Shown piece by piece: positions 54,822 to 64,000 of a stretch of DNA of 64,000 nucleotides (its first letter is position 1; each line of letters begins with the position of its first letter). The notes under the pieces are model-generated. The model searched no databases. It saw only the letters and a list, made by a program, of their open reading frames with translations, and had not been told where the DNA came from. The stretch is taken from positions 90,127-154,126 of the forward strand of contig MNCI01008930.1 of assembly GCA_015680685.1 (NCBI GenBank), in the 5' to 3' direction. The position numbers and the translations under genes are program-made. This stretch comes from Gnetum montanum (taxonomy: Eukaryota > Streptophyta > Gnetopsida > Gnetales > Gnetaceae).

Positions 54822-55834
54822 AGATTAATCGATCTGGGGAAGTTGGTGCTGGATGAAAGCAACCTAGTACACATTGAAAATCAATCTATGTATGTCTACA
54901 AAGATCCCCTCAATGCCAATAATGTTGGTTACATAATCAATGCCATCGACATTGACAATAATCCTAGGCCACCCTTCTAGCCATTTGTGATCCGTATGCC
55001 TCAACATAGTGCACTAGCACCACGAACGATTGGTCCAAGCTCGCAGCCATCCTTCATGCTGAAATCCTAGGCCACGCTTCTAGCCATTTGTGATTTGTGT
55101 GCCTCAGCGTAGTGCACTAGCACCACCAACGGTTGGTCCAAGCTCGCAACTGCCCTTCATCCTGAAAGTTTCATCATGGGTATCCACCTTTGCACCGCCC
55201 GTTGGCGAGGCCATGCAATCCCGTCAGTTAACACATCTAGCAAAAGAATTGAACAACCTCCTCACCCAACAAGGTAAGAAGCCCATTAGTCAAGTGAGAT
55301 GTCGAAGGGAAGTACCATCAAGGGTATCCCAAAGCCTACGCCTTCGCCCCGTGCATCTGCACCTTTGTCACCTACGATGAAGGTCGACACAGTTACATAG
55401 CTTGTACCACCCTACTGACAAGGATCTAAACCCAGATCCACGGTCACCTCTCCTCAGGAGATTCATCTTCTGGGACGAATTGAAGAGAAAGAAGGCATCA
55501 AACAAAGGGGTGGCTAGGACCTTCTCGACGCCCTCACCTAGGTCAAGTAAGCTCTAAAGTAAAAGAATGCTACATTGAGCCTGTACGACCTAATCATGAC
55601 ATCTATACCTCACCAAGAAGCTCTAGTTTGCATATTAATGGTGATTCCAATCAACGAAAACATGCCAGCAGAAGAGGAAGTGATCCACTCAATAATGCTT
55701 TCCTCTGTACCCGTAGAGCCCACACCACCCCAATTAACTTTCCATAGCGATGACATTAGGGAAGATCCTGAAGGGGGTCAAGTGACTACGACACCTCTCT
55801 TCATCACAATTCAGGTCGTCCAACATCAGATCTG
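54822..55834 (+). pseudogene. E8 gag-pro linker with a 103-bp tandem duplication
   Basis: Continues with RLIDLGKLVLDESN and NNVGYIINAIDID. ATCCTAGGCCAC begins at 54961 and again at 55064, so about 103 bp are duplicated and the frame shifts by one. Both copies encode a PFVIRMPQ/PFVICVPQ-type repeat. The stretch 55575-55835 carries LYDLIMTS and TPPQLTFHSDDI, the block that precedes the protease in all copies. Confidence 0.75.
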
Positions 55835-56420
55835 AAGGGTACACCTTGATGATGGGGCCACCACAAACATCACTTCCTTTCTAATTGTGGGTAAGTTGGG
55901 ATTGGTCGACCGGAGAAAACCAACAACGTCATCATGTTTGAGGTCCTTCAATGGGGCACGTGTCCTGGTGAAAGGCACAGTTCACATAACCTTTGTAGCA
56001 AGGGACCAGTTCCCCACAGACGCAACATTCATCATAGTCGAAGAAATGCCCAGGTTTAACCTGATCTTGGGAAGGTCATGGTTAGCGCAACTTAGGGCTG
56101 TCTCCTTGCCTATATACCAGGAAATCCACTTACCATACGTGGGTAGGGAGGTGATAATCCGTGGTGATGAAGTGGCGACGCAAGCAATCAGCAAGGTAAA
56201 CATGAAACAAGGCTTAGAGGTTACGACCTCTAAGAATGAAGCACTTGTTCATGCATGCATTAATCATTCAACAGAAGAATCGGCTCAGCTTGCTGACTCC
56301 CAAATCAAAAACGCATGGGTCAAGTTGCCCTTCTAAGAGGAGGACAACGATGTGAATAAGTGCCCTGGGGAAACACCTCGGCCTTACATTCTGATCAACC
56401 CACGATGGGTCAAGAAGTAG
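55835..56420 (+). pseudogene. E8 aspartic protease
   Basis: Retroviral-type aspartic protease that would cleave the polyprotein. VHLDDGATTNI has DDG at 55848-55856 where DSG or DTG is usual; then KLGLVDRRKP, LRSFNGARVLVKGTV, and FNLILGRSWLAQL (the second conserved motif, LILGRPWL) at about 56050-56090. It is open from 55887 to 56336, then a TAA and IKNAWVKLPF, CPGETPRPYILINPRW to the end near 56418. The C-terminal tail differs from that of E3-E5. RT does not follow directly; about 5.8 kb separates them. Confidence 0.82.
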
Positions 56421-56524
56421 ATATGCATAGTGTAGCAACCCTACTATTTCCTGCCAAGTTTCCATCCCTTCTACATTTATCGTTTCCTTGCCTTGTTAGT
56501 ATGCCATCCTTCTAGCATGCTATG

Positions 56525-56700
56525 CTAACGGCCCGAAATGGCCTAAAACTATTGTCACCATTTTTTCTTTGTTAATGTATTATCTCTTTTGGAAAATGGC
56601 CCAGAATGGCCTAAAACTAGCATTATTGGTTTTTTTTCACTTTACCCTGTTGGCATGTTACGCAATGGCCAGAAATGGCCTAAAACTAGCACACAAGAAC
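56525..56700 (+). repeat. E8 dyad array I (three units)
   Basis: GGCC-CGAAAT-GGCC at 56530-56543, GGCC-CAGAAT-GGCC at 56598-56611 and GGCC-AGAAAT-GGCC at 56667-56680, each followed directly by TAAAACTA(GCA). Spacer 6 bp in all, centre-to-centre distance about 68-69 bp. It starts about 110 bp after the end of the protease frame. Confidence 0.85.
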
Positions 56701-57051
56701 ATGAAAACTTTGCATAGTACACAAGTTAGCATAAAATCGATTTCCTTTCTGAAGTTTTCATTCCATTCAAAATTTTCGCCTATTGGTAATGTTTGCAAAA
56801 TTTTCAAAAAATTTCAAAATTTCAAATTTTGCAAAATTTTTTTAAAAATCCCATGCTATCATGGGGTGTCTCTGTTTGCATCACCTTCGCTTCATCTGCT
56901 TGTGCATTATCTGCCCCTGCATAGCCTTCTACCGGTTCTTCATATCCTCCCTCCACGGGTCTCACACCCTCATCGGGAGCCTACGTCACATGAATGAAGT
57001 AGTCAACTAGGGTAATAACTACAACAAATGCAAGCTATAACATAGCATGAG

Positions 57052-60000
57052 CATCTACCCATTAAAGAGACTAACCTGAGAGGAGCTTGCATCGGTCTCA
57101 AGGGATATTCGGTCTAGACCAAGCTTGAGGTGATGACAGATCTCCTCTATCGTAATGTCCATCCAACACCTATCGCTAGGTTCAGCACTCATAGCAGCAG
57201 CTTTCTCCCTTTCCATGATCATCCATCTTAGGGGTTCTGGGGAAAGGGAGGCGGTTGCGGTTTCTCTTGTAGGAAGGTCCACCTTCAAGTTGGGAGATTC
57301 TGTGACCTTCACCTACTCTTTAAACTTAGCATAGGCCTCAGAAGCATCGATGGCATTCACAAATGCTTCATACATAAATGCCTCCATAGCAATGTCTTTG
57401 TACAATCTTCGATGGGTGTCGTTCTCCAGCTTATATGCATGTTTGTGGTTTGTCTAGGTTGACCCCCATTTGAAGACTTTGATGTTGATATCTTTCATAT
57501 CTTGACACTTCTGGGCTAGCAAGTCCATCTGCATTTGCTGTTCGACTATCTTGTAGGTGGATTTAACGTTCTGGTGAACGATGGTCCAAAACCTGGCGTA
57601 GTCATCTACAACCCTCCTACAATCAACAGGGTCAAGGTTATAGTTTATGAGAAAGTCAACCCTTGACCTGATATTCTCCATCTCGTCATCCAGCCTAGTC
57701 TCTCTTTGCTCAGCCCTATGGGCCCATTTCCACAGGTCCTCATTGGCACACCTACATTCCCACAGAGAGCATGCTAAGTGCAAGATGCACTTGTGAGCCT
57801 CATTGAACATGCGACGAGGCACCTGGGTCACGTCAGGTGAGAGTGTAGGCACAGCACCAACTTTCATGGCTTGAGCTAGGTTCTATTTGAGTCGAGAGGT
57901 TGCATCAACATGAAGAGCGTAGCAATCTTGTTAGCATAGCAAAATCAACAAACCCAGAAATTTTTAGCATAACAACATAGGAGCATTTAATACTGCCACT
58001 TACCTACGGTAGGGTTTTCCTGCTGAAGGCATCTGATCATGTCATCAACAAGTCCCTGCACGAATGTAAACTTGTCAGGGATCTCGGCCTATGACTCTAT
58101 ATGAATCAGAGTCCTGCGGTATTAACAGTAGCACCTATTAGAAAATTAAGCACATCAACAATGGTCAAAATGGACTATGATAAGGTAGACATCCCACCAA
58201 CTCACCAGTTCCCAACTGCGATCTTTCTTCTTACTGAGGCAAGATAATCATGGTAGCCTTGGTGGAGGGCCCTACCAAATCCATGCAAGTCCTTCCTCAT
58301 GCGTTGGTGCCTTTCCTTTTAGGAGACCAGCATATTTTTTATTCAAGGGAAGTGCCTCTTCGTTGGTAGGAAGAGGCTTCCTAATGATGAGAGCCCCTAC
58401 CCTAGAAGCAGGAGCTCTCTTATTCCTAATCGAGGCCCTTTCCTTCGAGACTGGGGCCTCTGCATCTTTATTCGTCACCCCTGTCCTACGGGCCGACACT
58501 TCCTCATTGCCTTCTTCTTCATCTTCTTCTTCCTGTTCTAAGAAAAAAAGGCATGCTTTCATCGATTCAAAACAAGCTGGTTCAAAATAGATGCTACACT
58601 ATGCCACACTGCCTAGTGTAGCATAGCATAGCAAACTATAGCAAAGTAAGCATTACAAAAAAACACTTACCAATGGGGGGTTGCATCCTCTATAGCTTGA
58701 GTCGCAGTCTTTGTCCCTCCTCTTCATGAGGGGTTTCCCTAGCTAGAGGAGGTCTCTTCCTTCATAACTCCTTAGGCACGGTCTCAGCTATGAGATGTTC
58801 ACCCCATGTCACGCTACCGGTTATGAAAGGGGGCGTCTCTCCTATGTTGTCCTGGCCATGAACGCTATGAGCTCCCAAATTTTTAGTTATCATAGACAAC
58901 GACTCCCTGACCATTTCTGGGGGATCCTAGGCTTGCATGGTCCAGAGGACCTATTAAATTCATGGCTTGGAAATCTAGTCGCAATCTCGCATGGACCAGA
59001 CTCTATTCTCTTGGAGCACCAAGAACTCTATGAAGCACTTCAGATAGCCTATGTAGAAGGCATAGTGTATGTTAGAGTGGGACTTCGTTTGCTCGTGGAG
59101 CCCCAGAATCTTAGCCTGTAAGCCACTACATAGGAAACTGGCCCAATTGTAATGGGCCCCTTCTTCCATAATTTCCTGCATTACCCAGGCCTGCTCAAGC
59201 CCCAGGACCTTCCCTTGGGTGAGCAGTTGAGCGAATGCGCAGGCACAAAAGACCGAGCAAATCCCCATGGCAAGGCCATCCTTAAGCTTTTCCATGAGGA
59301 ACCCTTTTCCCTCCTTGGTGAGCCTCAACCACTCCTCGATGTGCCGCTTCTAAAGGATCAACTCCTATTTTCCCTTCAACACTACGGGGGTACCATCGGT
59401 AGGAACATCGAACATATCCGCAAATAGCTGATCATCGATTTCAATGACCACCCACATGCCCTGCACGTGTGTGTGAAAACAGCTTACCTTCCCAGAGAAG
59501 GAGTTGACCAAGGAAAGCATCTCAGCAGCAGAGACGCTTGGATTCGAAGCCATGAACAGATCTATAAGCCCCACCTTTCAGACTTTCTCAAGCAAGGAGT
59601 CTAGGGCCCCTCGTTCTAACCAGCTCTGGCTCATTGCTACTTCGCCGTATTTGAAGTAGATGTTTGCCCCCTGCCTCTTGGCAGTTACCACCGTCACCTC
59701 ACGAGGCTTCTTCACCCCTACAACAATTTTCACAAAATGCACTTAACATAGCACTGCAGAGAATGCAAAGATTACGAAAACACTTGAGCATGCGGTGCCT
59801 ACCTTTTGACCCACCAGGTCTATATGGTGATGGGAATAGTGGGAGTTCAATCAAGACTTCTTCAACCGTGACTTGTTTGAAGGGTTCTTTCCACTCCTTA
59901 TCTAGCCAACCCTTCTCCCTACATTGATTGTAGAGAATGCAGAGCATGTGTAGATAGGCATGGTATTCTCCCCCACACTGACTAATCACACCCACCTGTA

Positions 60001-60500
60001 GGTTCTGGGTAGAAGCAAACTTTTGTAAGGCTAGCTGCACTGTAGCCAGTAGATTCGGTTGGTCATGAACCCCATCATTATCAATGAAAAACCTAGTTAC
60101 AAACATACAACATTAAGCCTTCGGTCGGTATGGCCAGCATTACATGACAAAGCAAAGAAAAGATGCAAAACTCACCCACCAGCACAATAGACAGTCCCCT
60201 GTGGGTTCTAAAAGTACATTGCCATGTTATGTGCGAGAAATAATGTGTTGTACTTGTGATAGCAGTTGAATTCTAGCATGTCCAAGATCCAAGCTAAACA
60301 CCTCAACCTTGTTGAGTGTTGGCTAGATCCTCCTCCCTGCCTACTCATTATTTCCTCATCGGTAAAGTATCTCAGGATGCCCCAATTTGTCCCTGGAAGC
60401 ATGGCTTCTATTATGCCAGATGCCTCCTTCTCCTTTAAGAAAGACCAAACAATCACACTAAAGTGGTTGAGAAGGAATTGCAAGAAGTCTTATGCCCCTT
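57052..60500 (-). pseudogene. Intron-containing gene on the opposite strand inside E8
   Basis: Minus-strand coding blocks are separated by short introns with GT...AG ends. Introns: 60175-60093 (GTGAGT...AACTAG), 59802-59718 (GTAGGC...TTGTAG), 58670-58538 (GTAAGT...TTCTTAG), one near 58220-58140 (GTGAGT donor; acceptor not fixed), 58003-57876 (GTAAGT...ACCTAG) and a donor GTTAGT at 57075. At the four fully defined introns the frame is kept. Exons encode ILRYFTDEEIM and FLAHNMAMYF; FFIDNDGVHDQP and YNQCREKGWLDKEW; KPREVTVVTAKRQG and VQGMWVVIEIDDQLFADMF; an acidic block; then RRMFNEAHKCILHLACSLWE and FLINYNLDPVDCRRVVDDYA. About ten stops make this copy defective. I cannot name the family; the VQG.W.VI...FA.MFDVPT.G stretch recalls plant transposon-associated proteins. 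Antisense ORFs are known in Tat-type elements, usually near the 3' LTR. Confidence 0.65.
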
Positions 60501-61560
60501 TTCTGAACCAAATTGCTTGATCTCCCAAACGTATTGGGGGAGGGGGAGCGTTGGCAATAGGTCAGCTCACATGGCATAAGACCTCGCTAATGTCCAAAAT
60601 GATCAACCAGGACCTTGGTCCCGCCCTGGACAATGCAATTAGCAAATATTAGCATAACACTTAAGCATAATACATGCAACATAGCAACATCTAGTAGTCC
60701 ATACATATAGCATAGCATAACCCTCTGCCCGCACATAGCATAGTAGTAGCGTGGAAGCCTCTCATAGTAGGAGCATGGGAATAGCCTAGCGTAGCAACAA
60801 AACAACTAATAACAGAGCCTAACAAAACATGTGTCATGTTGCCACGTCACACCATGGCCTAGCCCCCTCAAGGGTTTCATGTTGCAGCATGCTAAGGTCA
60901 AGCAACTTAAACTACCCTAGCCCTCGTAGTTGTAACAACCACGACAGTGGTGGTTTCAGCGGCTTTACTTGCAATCACGATGCAATGTTTATACATCTAC
61001 CATGGCCGAAATGATGACTGTGGCGGTGCAAAGGCCAAAATGATGCAACCATAGAAAAAACAGATAACTGAGAATGGACATAAACAAATAGGATGCAAAA
61101 CAAGAGCAGAGAATGATAGAAAGTGCAACACGAAAAAGCCAAAGAGGATAGAGTAACTTACTGGGTTAATGACATGCTCTGCCACATCGCAACGTGCCCT
61201 TAACCTTTGCAAGTGCCAAATGGATCTTAGGAGCCATTTCCCTGCTTGCAGATTTACACCCTTCACTGAAGAAATTCGCCTTGCTAATCGATCAACACAA
61301 TTGCCTCACGCTCCGAAATCACCTTGTGCTCCAATGAGGGCTCTACGCTCTTACAGTGAAAATAGCAAAATTACCAGGGTTTTACCCCTATTTATGGCTA
61401 TAATGGAAAAATAGGGAAACTTATCCCTCTCTGTCTTCGATTAATGTGGAGCACATTGTGCAACGTAGCATGCTCACCACAACATCATAACACTATAAGC
61501 ATTAAATCCTTAACATGCTTCAAGCCAACTACTTACCTTCCCAAAAAAAAATAATTTTTT
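60501..61560 (-). other. Upstream region of the antisense gene, possible first exon and promoter
   Basis: A candidate first exon on the minus strand ends at 61162 before a GTAAGT donor (intron from 61161) and contains both MAPKIHLALAKVKG and an overlapping frame KWLLRSIWHLQRLRARCD. About 120-190 bp upstream, CATAAATAGGGG (61387-61398, minus) is a TATA-like element. Between 60600 and 60830 are many AGCATAGCATA/AGTAGTAGCGT words like those of the LTRs. How this exon joins the block at 60500 is unresolved. Confidence 0.4.
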
Positions 61561-62000
61561 TGATTAAGGATCCAAAAGGACCTTAAACTAGCAATCCTAG
61601 TGCAGTTGCACCCCTTAGGGTCTGAAAAGACCCTAAATTGGTAGTTTCAACCCATTACGTTCATGGTCCGCAATGACATTAAATTAACAACGCACGTGCT
61701 TACATCAGCGGTTATCTCACCTTCTTCCACATAGGCGGTATCACATTTCCAAGCAGTTTCGTGTCTTCATTTTTTCACTGGCAATTCGATACTTCTCATA
61801 CCTATAATTTCTTGTACTATTATCTTACATATTAGGATCTTACATGTTGCAATATGGTAGTCCGAAATGACATTAAACTAGCAGTTTGGAATTTTCATAG
61901 CAACAGTTACACAGCTTCGCACTTTACATCAGCAATTTTACACCTTTAGCAATTCTACACTTTTGTGCCTTGGCAGTTCGCCACGACCTTAAACTAGCAA
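61560..62000 (+). repeat. E8 dyad array II (about five units)
   Basis: Units with a TTAAACTAGCA or TAAATT box after GATC-CAAAAG-GACC, GGTC-TGAAAA-GACC (61619-61632), GGTC-CGCAAT-GACA, AGTC-CGAAAT-GACA and AGTT-CGCCAC-GACC. One unit is perfect and four have one or two arm changes. Orientation is the same as array I and, relative to gag, the same as in E3-E5. Confidence 0.72.
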
Positions 62001-62197
62001 ACTTTCAATCTTTACATCGCCACACTTAGCAAGTTGCATCTCGATGTTGCTTTGCAGATTTTTGTTTCACAAAATCTCTGACACCCCTTAACCAGGCTTT
62101 CATCTTATAATGGCAGGGCAAGCGAGAGATGGGAATCCATCATGACCTTTCCATGCCTTTGAAATTAGCAGGGCCACAAGGCAAGCTCATGAGATAG

Positions 62198-63475
62198 TTG
62201 AACCCTGACATGATCAACTGGGGGTCGACTATGACTAGCACCATAGCAACCTTAGAAGAATCCCTAGATTGGCCCAGGCACCTGGTCCAAGCCCTAGATT
62301 TAGAGGCTGGGGATGTAACCGAAGATCCTCTGATCGAGACACCTGTGACCACGTCAAAGGGAAAGGTGAAAACGTTAAGACTCAACTCCCTCCTAGACAC
62401 ACAAACACATAAAAGTGTAGCTAAAATTCTGCAAGAAAACATCAATGTCTTTGCATGGTCATACAACAACATGTCGAGTCTAGATCTGTGGCTAATTTAG
62501 CACAACATTGTCCTAGACCCACACGTGAAGGTAGTTAAGTAGAAAGCTTGCAAAGTTAAGCTAGAAATTGCACTAGCTATGAGAGATGAAATCACTAAGA
62601 TATACCAAGCAAGTTTCATCTTTGCAGTCAACTATTCAGAAAGGGTGTCCAACATTGTTGTAGTTTCAAAGAAAAAGGGAGGGATATGGATCTGTATAGA
62701 CATCTAAGACTTGAACAAGGCAATGATCAAAGACAACTTCCCACTCCCAAGCATTGATCAGTTCATCAACACCATGGCTGGCCATGCTCTGCTATCCTTC
62801 ATGGATGGTTTCTTCAAATACAACCAAATCTGCATTAACCCAGAGCACTAGCTGTCAACAACGTTCATGACCCCATGGGGGACCTTTTGCTATACTATGA
62901 TGCTGTTTGAGCTCAAGAATGCTGGAGCAACCTACCAGCGAGCCATGACTTACATTTTCAGTGACTACATCCTAGAAACATTAAATGACTATGTAGATGA
63001 TATAGTGGTTAAGTCCAAGGAGGTAGTTGATCACCCACGTGATTTGGGGGTAGTCTTCAAATGTTTCCAAATGCATGACCTATGCCTCAATCCTAAGAAG
63101 TGCATCTTTGGGGTAAAGACTAGACATATGTTAGGGTTCGTAGTATCAGAGGTTGGAATACAAGTGGACCCTGAAAAAGTCAAGGCCATTGTCAACCTCG
63201 CACCTCCCACAAAACTTAAAAAATTATGTGGTTTACAAGGTAGAGTGAAATTCATTTGAAGGTTTATAGCCAAGTTGACTAACAAGTTACACCCCATGCA
63301 ACATCTTCTAAAGAAGGGGGTTGACTTCGAGTGGACAACCCAGTGTCAACAAGCTTTCGATGGCTTGAAGAAGGAGCTCTCGCACCTCCCAATGGTGCAC
63401 CCACCAGAAAGGGACAAGCCTTTCTTCATCTACCTTGCCACCTCCAACATATCAATAGCTACACTGCTATGTTAG
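62198..63475 (+). pseudogene. E8 reverse transcriptase
   Basis: The segment 62198-62500 is the region before RT (SVAKILQENINVFAWSYNNMS). RT follows with VVVSKKKGGIWICIDI, NLPLPSIDQ-like and LLSFMDGFFKYNQICI (motif A Asp present), WGTFCYTMMLFELKNAGATYQRAM, YVDDIVVKS with YVDD at 62990-63001, LNPKKCIFGV, MLGFVVSEVGIQVDPEKVKAI, LCGLQGRVKFI, then FEWTTQCQQAFDGLKKEL. Catalytic Asp residues are intact. Stops near 62498, 62540, 62706, 62850 and 63257 inactivate this copy. Only the final quarter of this region is interrupted by frame-neutral stops rather than shifts. Confidence 0.88.
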
Positions 63476-63720
63476 AAGCAGGATGATGGTTCTGAGATAT
63501 CAGTATATTACCTAAGCCATGCACTAATAGCATATGAGGAAAAATACAACGAAGTGGAGAGGAACTACCTAGCCCTAGTGTTCGCACTAAATAAGTGGTA
63601 GCATTACCTATTCCACAGCATGATCAACATCATTTGCAAGAGCAATATACTCTAGGCTATCACCAACAACCTGTACAAAGTAGCAGGATAGCCTGATGGA
63701 AAGCAATAATCGTGGAATTT
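63476..63720 (+). pseudogene. E8 RNase H (start)
   Basis: Follows RT in the same frame after a TAG: ISVYYLSHAL, YNEVERNYLALVFALNKW, then HYLFHSM. This matches the YYISRAL...YTPIEKLALALVFA pattern of Ty3/gypsy RNase H. Three more stops follow by 63690. Confidence 0.78.
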
Positions 63721-64000
63721 GACCTATGTTATGTAAGTCAATCATCGACAAAGGGTCAAGCCATAGCAACCCAACTCACAGCCTCGCCAGTCGATGACCA
63801 GGCAACCATAGACCCTAAGTTCCTGGATGAATACGTTAGCAATGTCAACATCATCCTGTCGCATTTCAAGGCTACCTTACATTTCAATGGTGCCTAAACC
63901 GCGCGAGGAGGTAGTGCCATTGCCACGATCACATTCCCCTCTGGGGAAATGCACCCATCTACTTATTGTTTCTTGTTCCCTTGCACCAACAACATGACAG
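63721..64000 (+). other. E8 region beyond RNase H, cut by window end
   Basis: Open for 61 codons (63712-63897) with LSHFKATLHFNGA. In related elements a second RNase H-like domain or the integrase follows here, but too little remains to say. Confidence 0.35.

Larger units (their letters stand above)
50097..64000 (+). mobile_element. E8: TGAAACACC-family element with RT and an antisense gene (3' end beyond window)
   Basis: Order on the plus strand: 5' LTR (50097-51700), primer-site motif, leader with ~120-170-bp repeats, gag (52542-54821), linker, protease (to about 56400), dyad array I, a minus-strand spliced gene (about 57050-60500), dyad array II, RT and RNase H (62198-63700). The window ends after the RNase H region. 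It is the only member of the family here with pol and shows what E3-E5 have lost. Confidence 0.85.

Noticed and set aside
57052-60500. E8 protease and RT belonging to two unrelated elements, with a host gene between them
   Set aside because: Dyad arrays in the same orientation on both sides of the gene, also present in E3-E5, link the two halves. Not fully excluded, so it is kept as the refuting test for the antisense gene.

Overview
The window looks like nuclear DNA from a plant with a large, repeat-rich genome. It is built almost entirely of long-LTR Ty3/gypsy retrotransposons inserted into one another, with a decayed L1-type LINE fragment and AT-rich filler. I recognise no ordinary host gene, tRNA or rRNA, and I do not name a species. 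Almost every coding region carries in-frame stops, so nearly all coding entries are called pseudogenes. Elements are named E1 to E8 by position.

Layout. E1 (1-5520, minus) is the 5' part of a gag-pro element whose 5' LTR is full of tandem repeats. 5521-7627 is filler with an L1-like LINE reverse transcriptase remnant. E2 (7628-13865, minus) is complete: two ~905-bp LTRs, TSD ATATA, a primer site close to the tRNA-Asp type, and gag but no recognisable pol. 13866-17694 holds a diverged duplication, a very decayed chromovirus-like pol and an E2-related LTR fragment. E3 (17695-22888), E4 (23931-29016) and E5 (29017-33161 plus 45218-45591) are three minus-strand copies of one family. Each has a 3' LTR and gag-pro but no pol. 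A second E2-like LTR fragment separates E3 from E4, and E5 abuts the broken end of E4. E6 (33162-45217, plus) is a complete 12-kb element of a different family with 2.8-kb LTRs and TSD GTTTT. It carries gag-pro, RT, RNase H, integrase and an extra 3' ORF, and it splits E5. E7 (45592-50096, plus) is a 5' LTR plus gag inserted into E5. E8 (50097 to the window end, plus) is inserted into E7. It has a 5' LTR, leader repeats, gag, protease, a spliced-looking gene on the opposite strand, then RT and RNase H.

E1, E3, E4, E5, E7 and E8 are one family. Their LTRs start with TGAAACACC or a near variant, and most carry a TATA box of the form TATAAATACC (E1's is weaker). Where visible, they share a TGGCRCTAGAAGGAGGG primer-site-like motif, a gag with a C-x2-H-x4-H-x4-C knuckle, a linker of repeated PFVVKVPP-like units, and a protease with DDGA where DSGA or DTGA is usual. 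E8 is the only copy here with RT. E3, E4 and E5 look like internally deleted derivatives that would depend on E8-type copies.

Two features of this family do not match anything I know. First, downstream of the protease, in every copy where that region is visible, there is an array of short dyads. Each is two 4-bp arms that are complementary, separated by 6 bp, and followed by a conserved TTAAACTRGCA box. The arms change from unit to unit, but mostly stay complementary. Second, in E8 a minus-strand gene with several canonical GT-AG introns lies between two such arrays and between pro and RT. Joining its exons at the predicted splice sites keeps the reading frame at the four junctions I checked.
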